From: Anaerolineae bacterium
GTDB taxonomy: Bacteria; Chloroflexota; Anaerolineae; UBA4142; SHND01
Assembly: GCA_020851635.1 (NCBI GenBank)
Contig: JADZCJ010000134.1
Coordinates: 1-39,024, forward strand
Length of the DNA stretch: 39,024 nt
Direction: 5' to 3'
How positions within the stretch are numbered: position 1 is the first letter of the stretch; each line of letters opens with the position of its first letter. The position numbers and the translations under genes were made by a program. Positions 16,133 to 24,031 of the stretch are shown piece after piece. The notes below the pieces were generated by a model. That model ran no database searches. It had not been told where the DNA came from and saw nothing but the letters and a program-made list of their open reading frames with translations.

Positions 16133-16971
16133 CCATAGACGCCCATTTGCACATTTGGCGTGCCACGAGCACATATCCCAACCGCTCGGCAACACACGTC
16201 AGCCCATATTCGGACGTGCCGCTCGAACTGTTAAGAGAGTATATGGATGAGTATGGGATTGTCGGTGCGGTCTTGGTCCAGCCTCTTTTCCCCGGCAGTG
16301 ACAACAGCTATGTCGCCGATTGCGCGATGCGCGAACCAAAAAATTTCGCAGCTGTCTGCGTGGTGGATCCCCGCCTGCCCGACGCGGCTCAGAAACTGCG
16401 CTATTGGGTCGAAGAACGCGGCTGCAAGGGCATTCGCCTGCGTCCGCGGCTCGCCGGGGAACAATCTGCGTTTGGCGACCCGTGTACGTTTCCTCTCTGG
16501 GAGCGCGCCGTCGTGTCGAATGCAGTTGTCAGTGTGCTTGCCAATCCCGAGCATCTGCCGATTTTGGACACACTCGCGGACCGTTTCCCGGAAGCAACCA
16601 TCGTAGTTGACCATTACGCTCACCCTGACGTGAGTGCAGGGGTGGATGCAACCGAGTTCCAAAATCTGCTCGCGCTGGCGCGTTTTCCGAATGTATATGT
16701 CAAGGCGACGGGCTATTACTATTTCTCGCGCGAAAAATATCCGTGGCAGGACTGTTGGCAGTATGCCCGCGCGGTGTATGAGGCGTTCGGTGCGCGGCGC
16801 ATGCTCTGGGGCAGCGATTTTCCGCACATCCTGCTCGCCGCAGGTTATCGTCGCAACCTGCTTTTGCAGGAACGCTATTTCACCTACATGACAGGCGCGG
16901 AACGCGAACAGATGATGCATCACAACGCCGCGCGTTTGTATTTTGGCAAATCAGCCCAAGGCTCTTGCTGA
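16129..16971 (+). CDS. Amidohydrolase-2 family hydrolase (lactonase/decarboxylase-like)
   Basis: A 280-residue TIM-barrel metal-dependent hydrolase. The N-terminal DAHLHIW supplies the HxH metal pair (His6, His8). VDHYAHPDV and WGSDFPH give the later His and the catalytic Asp typical of PF04909. This family includes sugar lactonases (L-fuconolactonase, L-rhamnono-lactonase, galactaro-lactonase), LigI-type lactonases and ACMSD-type decarboxylases. Near aldolases and dehydrogenases, a lactonase in a sugar-acid or cyclitol route is the most natural reading, but that is inference. It overlaps the metF stop by 4 nt (ATGA), so it is co-translated with the C1 genes. Confidence 0.85.
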   Translation: MTIDAHLHIWRATSTYPNRSATHVSPYSDVPLELLREYMDEYGIVGAVLVQPLFPGSDNSYVADCAMREPKNFAAVCVVDPRLPDAAQKLRYWVEERGCKGIRLRPRLAGEQSAFGDPCTFPLWERAVVSNAVVSVLANPEHLPILDTLADRFPEATIVVDHYAHPDVSAGVDATEFQNLLALARFPNVYVKATGYYYFSREKYPWQDCWQYARAVYEAFGARRMLWGSDFPHILLAAGYRRNLLLQERYFTYMTGAEREQMMHHNAARLYFGKSAQGSC

Positions 16972-17048
16972 TTTTTCTCGCCGTTTGACGATTGGACCTT
17001 GGTGTCCGCAATCTGTTGCCAGCCGCTGCTTTGCTTCCTGGAGGGCAT

Positions 17049-17732
17049 ATGTATGTTAAATGGTTTGCCCATGCTTCGGTAAAGCTGCAAGGCGATAGCT
17101 TGACCATTATCACCGATCCTTATACCCCGCAGGAACTCGGCTTTTTGCCCATCGCCGAACCTGCTGACATTGTGATTCGCAGTTCGGCGGATGATTCAGG
17201 ACACAATCACGCCGAAATGATTACGGGGAATCCTATTGTCGTCACAGCCACCGAGCTGGAACCCGAGGGCGAGACAGTCAAGGACATTCACATTACGCCC
17301 ATTTATGCACAAGAGAGCTTGATTTACAAGGAACGCCCGCGTGACAACGCCATGTACCTGTTCAATCTCGACGGACTGCGCGTCGCGCATCTCGGCGACA
17401 TTGGCAACCGCATCACCGAGCACCAGCTCGCGTCGCTGCTTGGCATAGATGTGCTCATTGCTCCGACAGGTGGTCCGCCCACGATTGATCTCGCCGATCT
17501 GGCTGACGCCGTGCGCGCCGTGAAACCGCGCATCATGATTCCCGTCCATTACGATTTGCCATTCACCAAAGTGAAAATGCTGCCCGTCACTGAATTTACG
17601 GCGTTTTTTCAGCCCGAATCCGTCGTCGTCAATCCGACACCCGAGATCGAAATCACGCGTGCCAATCTGCCTGCCGAAACGCGCATCGTCGTCTTGCAGG
17701 CCAGCACCCTGCGCAAATCACCCGACGAATAG
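17049..17732 (+). CDS. Metallo-beta-lactamase-fold protein, UlaG-like, with altered metal motif
   Basis: A 227-residue protein with the strand order of UlaG-like MBL-fold hydrolases: KWFAHASVKL at the N-terminus, TDPY, then VAHLGDIGNRI, LIAPTGGPPTID and a C-terminal MIPVHYD. The region where family members carry HxHxDH reads SSADDSGHNH (45-54), so the canonical first His pair is replaced while Asp and later His residues remain. It may bind one metal, use a different set, or have lost hydrolase activity. ATG 17049 follows GGAGGG closely. UlaG is a sugar-phosphate lactonase, so a lactone or cyclic-sugar substrate is conceivable. Confidence 0.78.
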   Translation: MYVKWFAHASVKLQGDSLTIITDPYTPQELGFLPIAEPADIVIRSSADDSGHNHAEMITGNPIVVTATELEPEGETVKDIHITPIYAQESLIYKERPRDNAMYLFNLDGLRVAHLGDIGNRITEHQLASLLGIDVLIAPTGGPPTIDLADLADAVRAVKPRIMIPVHYDLPFTKVKMLPVTEFTAFFQPESVVVNPTPEIEITRANLPAETRIVVLQASTLRKSPDE

Positions 17733-17793
17733 CGTCCGGTTGATGTACCAACATACCGTCTCACAAAACTCGTTTCCAAACCCATTCGTCCAA

Positions 17794-17828
17794 ATTCGTT
17801 GTTACGCAGAGCGCAGCCAAGATTCGTG
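17794..17828. repeat. Dispersed 35-bp intergenic repeat, copy 1
   Basis: This segment begins ATTCGTTGTTACGCA and ends GATTCGTG. It matches 29 of 35 positions of the segment at 38972-39006. Both copies are intergenic. Their function is unknown; they look like degraded members of a small genomic repeat family. Confidence 0.5.
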
Positions 17829-17883
17829 TTTTCCGACCCGATCATAACGACTCATCAACTATGACAACCTCCCGGAGATACTC

Positions 17884-18645
17884 TTGCAGACAAACAAAAC
17901 CAAGGCGAAACTTCAAGCCGGCGAAACCGTTCTCGGCGTCTTTGTCCGTTATCCTGACCCGACGCTGGTCGAGGTCATCGGCTATCAGGGGTGGGATTTT
18001 TGCATCTTTGATGCCGAGCACGGCGTTATCGAGCCGCGTGATTGCGAAAACATGGTGCGCTCTGCCGAACTGCGCGACATGACACCCCTCATTCGCGTTA
18101 CCACGAATCTCCCGCCTATCATTTTGCGCTACATGGATTCGGGCGCGCAGGGTCTGCATATTCCGTGGGTCAACAGCGCCGCCGAAGCGCGCGCCGCCAT
18201 CCGATCCGTCAAATATCATCCCACAGGCATTCGCGGTCTGGCGGCCATTCGTGCAGCCGATTATGGACAGCGCGGCTCGTTCGCCGAATACGTTCAAAAA
18301 GCGAATCGGGAAACTCTCGTCGTCATTCATATCGAGACGATTGATGCTGTCAATCAACTGCCCGAAATCGTCGAGGTGCCGGGAGTGGATGTGATCTTTA
18401 TTGGACCCACCGATTTGTCGCACTCGCTTGGCGTCCCCGGCAATGTCGCGCATCCCAGCGTGCAGGACGCGATCTCGCGCATCGTCGAAACAGTCAAAAA
18501 CTCATCCGCCACCTTGGGTATCATGGTCGGCAATGCGTCGGCGGCGCGCGAATGGCGCGCGCGGGGCGCGCGCTATATCGGCATCACATCTGAGGCGATC
18601 TTTGCGTCTGCCATGCGCGAATATCTCCGCGCCGCGCGCGAGTGA
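17884..18645 (+). CDS. HpcH/HpaI family class II aldolase, copy 2
   Basis: A 253-residue aldolase that keeps the most canonical active site of the three copies: His46 in FDAEHG, Arg71 in LIRVT, Glu151 in IHIETIDAVNQL and Asp177 in IGPTDLSHSLG. It resembles 2-keto-3-deoxy-L-rhamnonate and 4-hydroxy-2-oxoheptanedioate aldolases, which cleave 2-oxo-3-deoxy acids to pyruvate and an aldehyde. The start TTG at 17884 is 7 nt after GGAG; no ATG is available in frame near the start. A Gfo/Idh remnant follows its stop codon immediately, suggesting that it once belonged to an aldolase-oxidoreductase pair. Confidence 0.88.
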   Translation: MQTNKTKAKLQAGETVLGVFVRYPDPTLVEVIGYQGWDFCIFDAEHGVIEPRDCENMVRSAELRDMTPLIRVTTNLPPIILRYMDSGAQGLHIPWVNSAAEARAAIRSVKYHPTGIRGLAAIRAADYGQRGSFAEYVQKANRETLVVIHIETIDAVNQLPEIVEVPGVDVIFIGPTDLSHSLGVPGNVAHPSVQDAISRIVETVKNSSATLGIMVGNASAAREWRARGARYIGITSEAIFASAMREYLRAARE

Positions 18646-18924
18646 ATGGTCTCAATCATGTCAGACAATCGCGAGACATTCATTCCTGAACGCCTACTCG
18701 CGGCGCCGGGGGAGGGCACGCATTATTCGCAGCGGACAAAGGGTCCGACCGGACCCATCACCAATAAAGATTATGTCGGCGCACTCGTCTGCTTTATCAA
18801 CGGCGTGCAGGGCACGTTCGAAGCATGCCGCATCATCAACGGCGCCCAGTGCGAAATGGCGTCCGAGGCGAATGGCACGCTCGGCGCGGTGCGCTGGAAT
18901 TTTGAAAAGATGAACGGATTTTGA
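18646..18924 (+). pseudogene. Fragment of a Gfo/Idh/MocA oxidoreductase C-terminal domain
   Basis: A 92-codon frame starting right after the aldolase stop codon. The residues GEGTHYSQRTKGPTGPIT, DYVGALVCFINGVQGTFEA, INGAQCEMASEANGT and GAVRWNFEKMN resemble the middle of the C-terminal domain of Gfo/Idh dehydrogenases. Both the NAD-binding N-terminal domain and the end of the protein are absent, and no ribosome site precedes it. It is a relic left by deletion, not a small functional protein, unless expressed by accident of coupling with the upstream aldolase. Confidence 0.7.
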
Positions 18925-18948
18925 ATTTACTTTGTTATAGGAGCTCAC

Positions 18949-19713
18949 ATGCCCCCTCGCGGTAATCGCATCAAAGAAAAACTAAATGCCGGACAGGTCG
19001 CCACCGTTCTCGGCGGACACGATAACAGCACACACACCATTGATTTTTTCGGGCCATTGGGTTTTGACGGCATGTGGTTGGAGGGAGAGCACGGCACGGT
19101 CAGTTGGCACCAGATTGACGATCTCGCGCGGGCGTGCGACTTGTGGGACATCTCGTCCGTACTGCGCGTCTATTCCGATGAACCCTGGGTCATTACCCGC
19201 GCGCTTGATCGCGGCGTCAACAGCATCGTCATTCCGCACGTCAACACGCGCGAACAAGCCGAGCGCATCGTCCGTTCCGCCAAATTCGGGCCCATCGGTC
19301 AGCGCGGTATTTATCCGAGCCGTCGTTCCTACGGTGTACCCGATTACTTTGAACACGCCAACGACGAAATCATGGTCATAGTTCTCATCGAGGAGCTGCG
19401 TGCGGTCGAAAATCTCGACGAGATCCTCGAGGTGGACGGCATTGATGCGTTCCTTGTCGCGGCGGGCGACTTGTCCCAGACGATGGGCTATGTGGCGCAG
19501 ATGGAACACCCGGAAGTGATCAAGGTCGTCGACCAATCCATCCGCAAAATCGTCGCGGCGGGGCGCACCGCCGGAGCGCTCGGTCTCACTGATACAATGT
19601 TGGAACGTAATCTCAAAAGCGGCGCGCGCCTTATCATGACCATCTATGACGGCTGGCTCCGCGCCGCCACCGCCCAATACCTTGACAATCTGAACAGGCT
19701 ATCTGGTTCGTAG
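18949..19713 (+). CDS. HpcH/HpaI family class II aldolase, copy 3
   Basis: A 254-residue aldolase-fold protein. His48 (GEHG), Arg73 (LRVYS), Glu148 (LIEELRAVENL) and Asp174 (AAGDLSQTMG) occupy the family's catalytic and metal positions. It differs from the other copies in several loops: GGHDNSTHT near the N-terminus and YPSRRSYGVPDYF where copy 1 has FGGLRASHF. That points to a separate substrate. AGGAG lies 6 nt before the ATG. It stands between a Gfo/Idh relic and an SDR gene. Activity as a retro-aldolase on a 4-hydroxy-2-oxo acid is likely from family; the substrate is unknown. Confidence 0.85.
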   Translation: MPPRGNRIKEKLNAGQVATVLGGHDNSTHTIDFFGPLGFDGMWLEGEHGTVSWHQIDDLARACDLWDISSVLRVYSDEPWVITRALDRGVNSIVIPHVNTREQAERIVRSAKFGPIGQRGIYPSRRSYGVPDYFEHANDEIMVIVLIEELRAVENLDEILEVDGIDAFLVAAGDLSQTMGYVAQMEHPEVIKVVDQSIRKIVAAGRTAGALGLTDTMLERNLKSGARLIMTIYDGWLRAATAQYLDNLNRLSGS

Positions 19714-19750
19714 AGGCGCAAATTAATGCGTCTCTTTTGGGAATACATGA

Positions 19751-20548
19751 ATGAGACTACGAAATCAAGTCGCCATCGTCACCGGCTCGGGGAAGGGCAT
19801 CGGACGCGGCATTGCCGAACGTTTTGCGCAAGAAGGCGCAGCCGTCGTCGTCGTGGACCGTGATACCTCGGTCCTTCCAGAGGCACAGGCAGCGGTCAGC
19901 GCTCACGGCAGCAAAGTTTTGACTGTCACCGCAGATGTGAGTAAGACGCAAGAGGTCGCGCGCCTTTATGACGAAACACTGAAAGCGTTTGGCACGGTAG
20001 ATATTCTCGTCAACAATGCCGCGTGGGCTGTGCCCATTTCCCACTTTCTCGATATGACTGAAGAATTTTGGGACACGGTCATGAACAGCAATCTCAAAAG
20101 TATGTTTCTCTGTTCCCAACGCGCCGCGCGCCTTTGGGCGGAACAAAAGAAACCCGGTTCCATCGTCAACATGAGTTCGTTCGGCGCGGCACGCGCCCAT
20201 CGCGAAATGGTCGCCTATGATGCCACCAAGGGTGGCATCGAAGCTGCAACCCGCGCGATGGCAATGGACCTGGCTCCCTGGCAAATTCGCGTCAACTGCA
20301 TCGGACCCGGACCTATCGCTACACCGGCCCTGCTTGGCTTGCTCAAGACCGAAGAAAACGTCGAGCGCATGCGCAAGACCATCCCTCTCGAACGCCTCGG
20401 TCAGCCGTCCGATATTGCAGGCGCGGCGCTGTATTTTGCTAGCGATGACGCTTCCTTTATCACTGGACAGGTTCTCTATGTAGATGGCGGTGTCGTTGCT
20501 CAACTTCGCCCCGCCGCCTTTGAACGTCATCAAAAGCGACCACCATGA
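19751..20548 (+). CDS. Short-chain dehydrogenase/reductase (SDR), classical type
   Basis: A 265-residue NAD(P)-dependent oxidoreductase. The cofactor motif TGSGKGIG is at 11-18, NNAA near 89-92, catalytic Ser142/143 (NMSSFG), Tyr156 and Lys160 (YDATK), and the family end ITGQVLYVDGG. Asp36 after the second strand (VVVVDRD) favours NAD over NADP. Possible roles include oxidation of a sugar, deoxysugar or cyclitol hydroxyl before the lactonase and aldolase steps. The stop overlaps the start of the following PIG-L relic by 4 nt (ATGA), so the two were once coupled. The ribosome site is weak. Confidence 0.88.
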   Translation: MRLRNQVAIVTGSGKGIGRGIAERFAQEGAAVVVVDRDTSVLPEAQAAVSAHGSKVLTVTADVSKTQEVARLYDETLKAFGTVDILVNNAAWAVPISHFLDMTEEFWDTVMNSNLKSMFLCSQRAARLWAEQKKPGSIVNMSSFGAARAHREMVAYDATKGGIEAATRAMAMDLAPWQIRVNCIGPGPIATPALLGLLKTEENVERMRKTIPLERLGQPSDIAGAALYFASDDASFITGQVLYVDGGVVAQLRPAAFERHQKRPP

Positions 20549-21124
20549 ACATTCTGGCAATCGAACCCGCGCGTGTGCCCGACACACACATCTTTTTCAA
20601 AAAGGGGCCGCGCGACCTCGTCATCGAGATTTCTTGCCATGTCAGACCCGATGTTGTTATTATGCTCTCGCCACACGATTACATTCTCGATCATGAATTT
20701 ACATCCATGATTGTGCGCGATGCCGCAACCAACGCCTCCGCGCCAAACTTTTGCGTCGGTGCATCCAATCCCGCGCCGCTGATCAAAACCATTCCGCATC
20801 TCTATTATTGCGCGCCGATTCACTGGATGGATGTGTTTGGCGACCCCATAGATTCGCCAACGTATGTGGATATCGGCTCGACGATAGAGTCCAAAGAAAA
20901 AATATTGGCGTGCCATGCAGCTAGCGAGAATGGATTCAGATTCGTTTTGGCATGGAGTCGAGACCATGCGCCACTGGGCACGTTAGACAGGCGAGCAGCG
21001 CGATCTCGTTTACGTCGAAGGGTTTCGCCAACAACTCGCCCCGCCATTCCCCTCGGACAATTTGTTGGTAAAATTGTTGGACGCAAAATATCTGCCGATC
21101 AATACAAGGAGAGATGACCTATGA
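20545..21124 (+). pseudogene. Decayed PIG-L/LmbE-family deacetylase
   Basis: The frame opens MNILAIEP, the normal start of LmbE-like N-acetyl-sugar deacetylases, but the zinc motif HPDD and roughly the next 70 residues are missing. It then continues with VRPDVVIMLSPHDYILDHEF (the later His region), IVRDAATNASAPNF, TIPHLYYCAPIHWMDVFG and YVDI. Near 20950 the frame breaks: the remaining homologous sequence (VETMRHWAR, then an in-frame TAG at 20984, then GEQRDLVYVEGFRQQLAPPF) lies in a different frame and ends at TGA 21122-21124, overlapping the iolD start. With no HPDD site, a frameshift and a stop, it cannot be an active deacetylase as sequenced. One continuous 190-codon frame exists, but its last 50 residues are out of register with the family. 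Confidence 0.75.
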
Positions 21125-23019
21125 CCGAAACGATTCGCTTGACCGTAGCACAGGCGCTGGTCAAGTATCTGACAATGCAGTATAGCGAACGTGACGGCAA
21201 CACCCGACGGCTCATTCCGGGCATCTTTGGAATTTTTGGACATGGCAATGTGGCGGGGTTGGGGCAAGCGCTCATCGAATATGGCAAGGACTTGCCCTTT
21301 CATCAAACGCGTAACGAACAATCCATGGTCCACATTGCGAGCGGTTTTGCCAAAGCGAACCGTCGTCTCGCCACGTTGGCGTGCGCGTCCTCTATTGGAC
21401 CTGGCTCGACCAACATGGTCACGGGCGCGGCGACGGCGACGATCAATCGCTTGCCCGTCTTGCTGCTCCCCGCCGATTACTATGTCACACGGCATCAAGG
21501 ACCGGTGCTCCAGCAGCTCGAACATCCCATCTCGGCTGACGTGAGTGTGAATGATTGTTTTCGTCCCATCAGCCGTTTCTTTGACCGCATCTCGCGCCCC
21601 GAACAGTTGCTCACCGCGCTCCCCGAAGCGATGCGCATCCTCACCGACCCTGCCGAAACGGGCGCAGTGGTCGTCTCGCTGCCGCACGATGTGCAGGCGC
21701 ACGCCTACGATTACCCCGCCCACCTGTTTCGCGAACGGGTCTGGCGCGTCGAGCGTCGCCAACCGGACCCCATGCGGATTCAGGAGGCAGTGGCGCTGCT
21801 TCAAGCGGCGCAGCGTCCCATCATCATCGCGGGCGGCGGCGTCATCTATTCCGAGGCAGAGGCGGAACTGCAAGCGTTTGCCCGCGCGCTGGGCATCCCC
21901 GTCGGTGAAACGATGGCGGGCAAGGGCGCAATGTCCGCTGCAGGAATAGCGGGCGACGAAACGACCTTTTCCATCGGTGGCTTGGGTGCAACGGGCACGG
22001 GCGCGGCCGGACGTCTGGTGCATCAAGCCGACCTCGTCATTTGCATCGGCACGCGTCTCACCGACTTTACGACCGGCTCGCAGTCCGCGTTCCAAAATCC
22101 CGACGTGAAATTCATCGGTATCAATGTCAACGGGCACGACGCGTTCAAACAAGGCGCGCTCCCCATCCTCGCCGATGCGCGCGAGGCAATCCGCGCACTT
22201 CACAAGACAGCGGTCGAGGCGGGCATCCGTCCGAATCCCGCGTATGTCGAAGAGATCGAGGTCGAGAACCAGGACTGGCAGGCGCTCTTGCAAAAAGAGG
22301 TCTTTGTCCGTCACCCCGGCGAAATTTTCAATCAACTCCACGCCATCAACGTCATCAATCGCGCCGCCCGGTCCGGTGACACGATTATCTCCGCCGCAGG
22401 CGGCGCTCCCGGCGACCTGCACCAGCTCTGGGACCCGCGCGGCGGAAAACGCGCGCATATCGAGTTTGGCTATTCGTGCATGGGCTATGAGATTCCCGCG
22501 GGTCTGGGTGTGCGCATGGCGCAGCCCGAGGGCGAGGTCTATGTTTTTATCGGCGATGGCACATATCTGATGAACCCCACCGAACTGGTCACGGCAATGC
22601 AGGAAGGTCTCAAGATCACGGTCATCCTTTCCAACAATCACGGGTTTCAAATCATTCGCCGTCTGCAAATGGGCCGCGTCGGCGTCAGCTTTGGCAACGA
22701 ATTTCGCGCGCGTGACGAAACAGTAGATCGCCTCGAAGGGGACTATCTCAATATTGATTATGCCAAGAACGCCGAGAGTATGGGCGCGCGTGCCTGGAAC
22801 GTGGAAACCCCGGAAGAGCTCGAACGCGCCCTCGCTAAAGCGCGCGCGGAAACACGCTCATGCGTCATCGTCGTCGAGGTCGAAAAACACCGCTATGGTC
22901 CGTCATCCGAAGTGTGGTGGGACGTAGCCCCCGCCCAGGTGACCGACATCCCGGAAACGCAGCAAGCGCGCGTCACCTACGAACAGGACCGCGCAAAGTG
23001 GCAGCGTTATCACACATAA
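21121..23019 (+). CDS. iolD: 3D-(3,5/4)-trihydroxycyclohexane-1,2-dione hydrolase (IolD)
   Basis: A 632-residue ThDP-dependent enzyme that opens the cyclitol ring of the dehydrated inosose, giving 5-deoxy-glucuronate. Glu66 (HQTRNEQSMVHIASG) is the expected ThDP-activating Glu. The cofactor motif runs from GDGTYLMNPTELVTAM to VILSNNHGF (about 478-505). Features specific to IolD rather than acetolactate synthase include GIFGIFGHGNVAGLGQAL, the EHPISADVSVNDCFRP segment, GAPGDLHQLWDP and the YGPSSEVWWDVAPA near the C-terminus. AAGGAGAG lies just upstream of the ATG. It starts the iol block of this window and overlaps the end of the PIG-L relic. Confidence 0.95.
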   Translation: MTETIRLTVAQALVKYLTMQYSERDGNTRRLIPGIFGIFGHGNVAGLGQALIEYGKDLPFHQTRNEQSMVHIASGFAKANRRLATLACASSIGPGSTNMVTGAATATINRLPVLLLPADYYVTRHQGPVLQQLEHPISADVSVNDCFRPISRFFDRISRPEQLLTALPEAMRILTDPAETGAVVVSLPHDVQAHAYDYPAHLFRERVWRVERRQPDPMRIQEAVALLQAAQRPIIIAGGGVIYSEAEAELQAFARALGIPVGETMAGKGAMSAAGIAGDETTFSIGGLGATGTGAAGRLVHQADLVICIGTRLTDFTTGSQSAFQNPDVKFIGINVNGHDAFKQGALPILADAREAIRALHKTAVEAGIRPNPAYVEEIEVENQDWQALLQKEVFVRHPGEIFNQLHAINVINRAARSGDTIISAAGGAPGDLHQLWDPRGGKRAHIEFGYSCMGYEIPAGLGVRMAQPEGEVYVFIGDGTYLMNPTELVTAMQEGLKITVILSNNHGFQIIRRLQMGRVGVSFGNEFRARDETVDRLEGDYLNIDYAKNAESMGARAWNVETPEELERALAKARAETRSCVIVVEVEKHRYGPSSEVWWDVAPAQVTDIPETQQARVTYEQDRAKWQRYHT

Positions 23020-23034
23020 ATTCGAGGCAAATAG

Positions 23035-23895
23035 ATGAGAGTAGCAATCGTTGGAGCGACAGGAGTCTTGGGACGCGCGCTCGTGCCCATGCTCTTGCAA
23101 AAGAGTTATACTGTGCGCGTATTGGCGCGCTCGACCGCCAAAGCGCACATGCTGTTTCCGCAAGTAACTGAAATCGTCGAATGTGATCTGCTTTCAAATA
23201 TCGCAAATGAATTGCCCTCCATGCTCGAGGGCTGCGATATAGTGGCGCATCTTGCCACGGCGATTCCGAGCGATTTCACGGCTCCCAACGCCTGGGAAGC
23301 GAACACGCGCTTGAGGACGGACGGCGTTCGTATGTTGCTTGATGCGTCTCAGAGAGCTGGGGTGAGACGATACTTGCAGCAGAGCATCACGATGGCATAC
23401 CCTGATCACGGGGATGATTGGATTACCGAAGACATGCCGCTTGATTCATCGCCCACGCGCGCCCGGACTACCGCCCCCGTGATAGCGATGGAGCAAATGG
23501 TGCGGGATACGCCATTGGAGAAAATGGAATGGTGTATTCTGCGCGGCGGCTCGTTTGTGGGCAAGGACACATTTCAGCAGGATACGATTGCAAGACTGCG
23601 CGCGGGCAAGGAGAGTGTCGCCTGTGACGGCAGAAACTTTACTTCACTGATCCATGTTATGGACATGGCATCCGCAGTTGTTGCGGCAATCGAGAACGCT
23701 CCCGCAGGTTCTGTATTCAATATCGTCGCCGAACCTTTGCGCCAAGGCGAATATCTTGACCGGCTCGCCGATTCAATCGGAGCAGCCCGACCGGGCAGAG
23801 ATAATGCAGCTGAATGTCCGCCGTCATGGCGGTGCAGCAATCAAGCCGCCAAAACTGCGCTGCACTGGCTGCCGTCCTCGAGTATTATTCCTTGA
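23035..23895 (+). CDS. NAD-dependent epimerase/dehydratase family protein (extended/atypical SDR)
   Basis: A 286-residue Rossmann-fold protein with the N-terminal motif GATGVLGR, CDIVAHLATAIP in the fourth strand region, and ILRGGSFVGKDT plus LIHVMDMASAVVAAIENAP in the C-terminal part. The usual YxxxK dyad is not obvious; the position after the Ser strand reads ITMAYPDHGDDW, so it is an atypical SDR. It lies 15 nt after iolD and before the IolE-type gene, so it is probably co-expressed with inositol catabolism. It might act as a cyclitol or sugar epimerase or reductase, for example converting inositol stereoisomers, but nothing in the sequence fixes that. Confidence 0.75.
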   Translation: MRVAIVGATGVLGRALVPMLLQKSYTVRVLARSTAKAHMLFPQVTEIVECDLLSNIANELPSMLEGCDIVAHLATAIPSDFTAPNAWEANTRLRTDGVRMLLDASQRAGVRRYLQQSITMAYPDHGDDWITEDMPLDSSPTRARTTAPVIAMEQMVRDTPLEKMEWCILRGGSFVGKDTFQQDTIARLRAGKESVACDGRNFTSLIHVMDMASAVVAAIENAPAGSVFNIVAEPLRQGEYLDRLADSIGAARPGRDNAAECPPSWRCSNQAAKTALHWLPSSSIIP

Positions 23896-24031
23896 ACGAC
23901 GGCGGTTGGCAGTTCTCTGCTCATGTGTCATGCAAGATTTATCGGCAGCCGTGGACTATGGACGCCGAAACTTGTCTATCTCAAGCAAATTGGGATTGGC
24001 TAGGATAAATCAAGCGGTAGAGGAGTTCACC

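Noticed and set aside
21010-22668. Long - strand open frame (552 codons) opposite iolD
   Set aside because: IolD on the + strand has full family motifs; the antisense translation resembles no protein.
21121-23019. Acetolactate synthase
   Set aside because: The ThDP fold is shared, but IolD-specific segments and the iol neighbourhood fit the trihydroxycyclohexanedione hydrolase.
23654-24031. 126-codon N-terminal extension of the IolE-type gene
   Set aside because: It overlaps the epimerase gene; the conserved protein starts at ATG 24032, which has AGGAG upstream.
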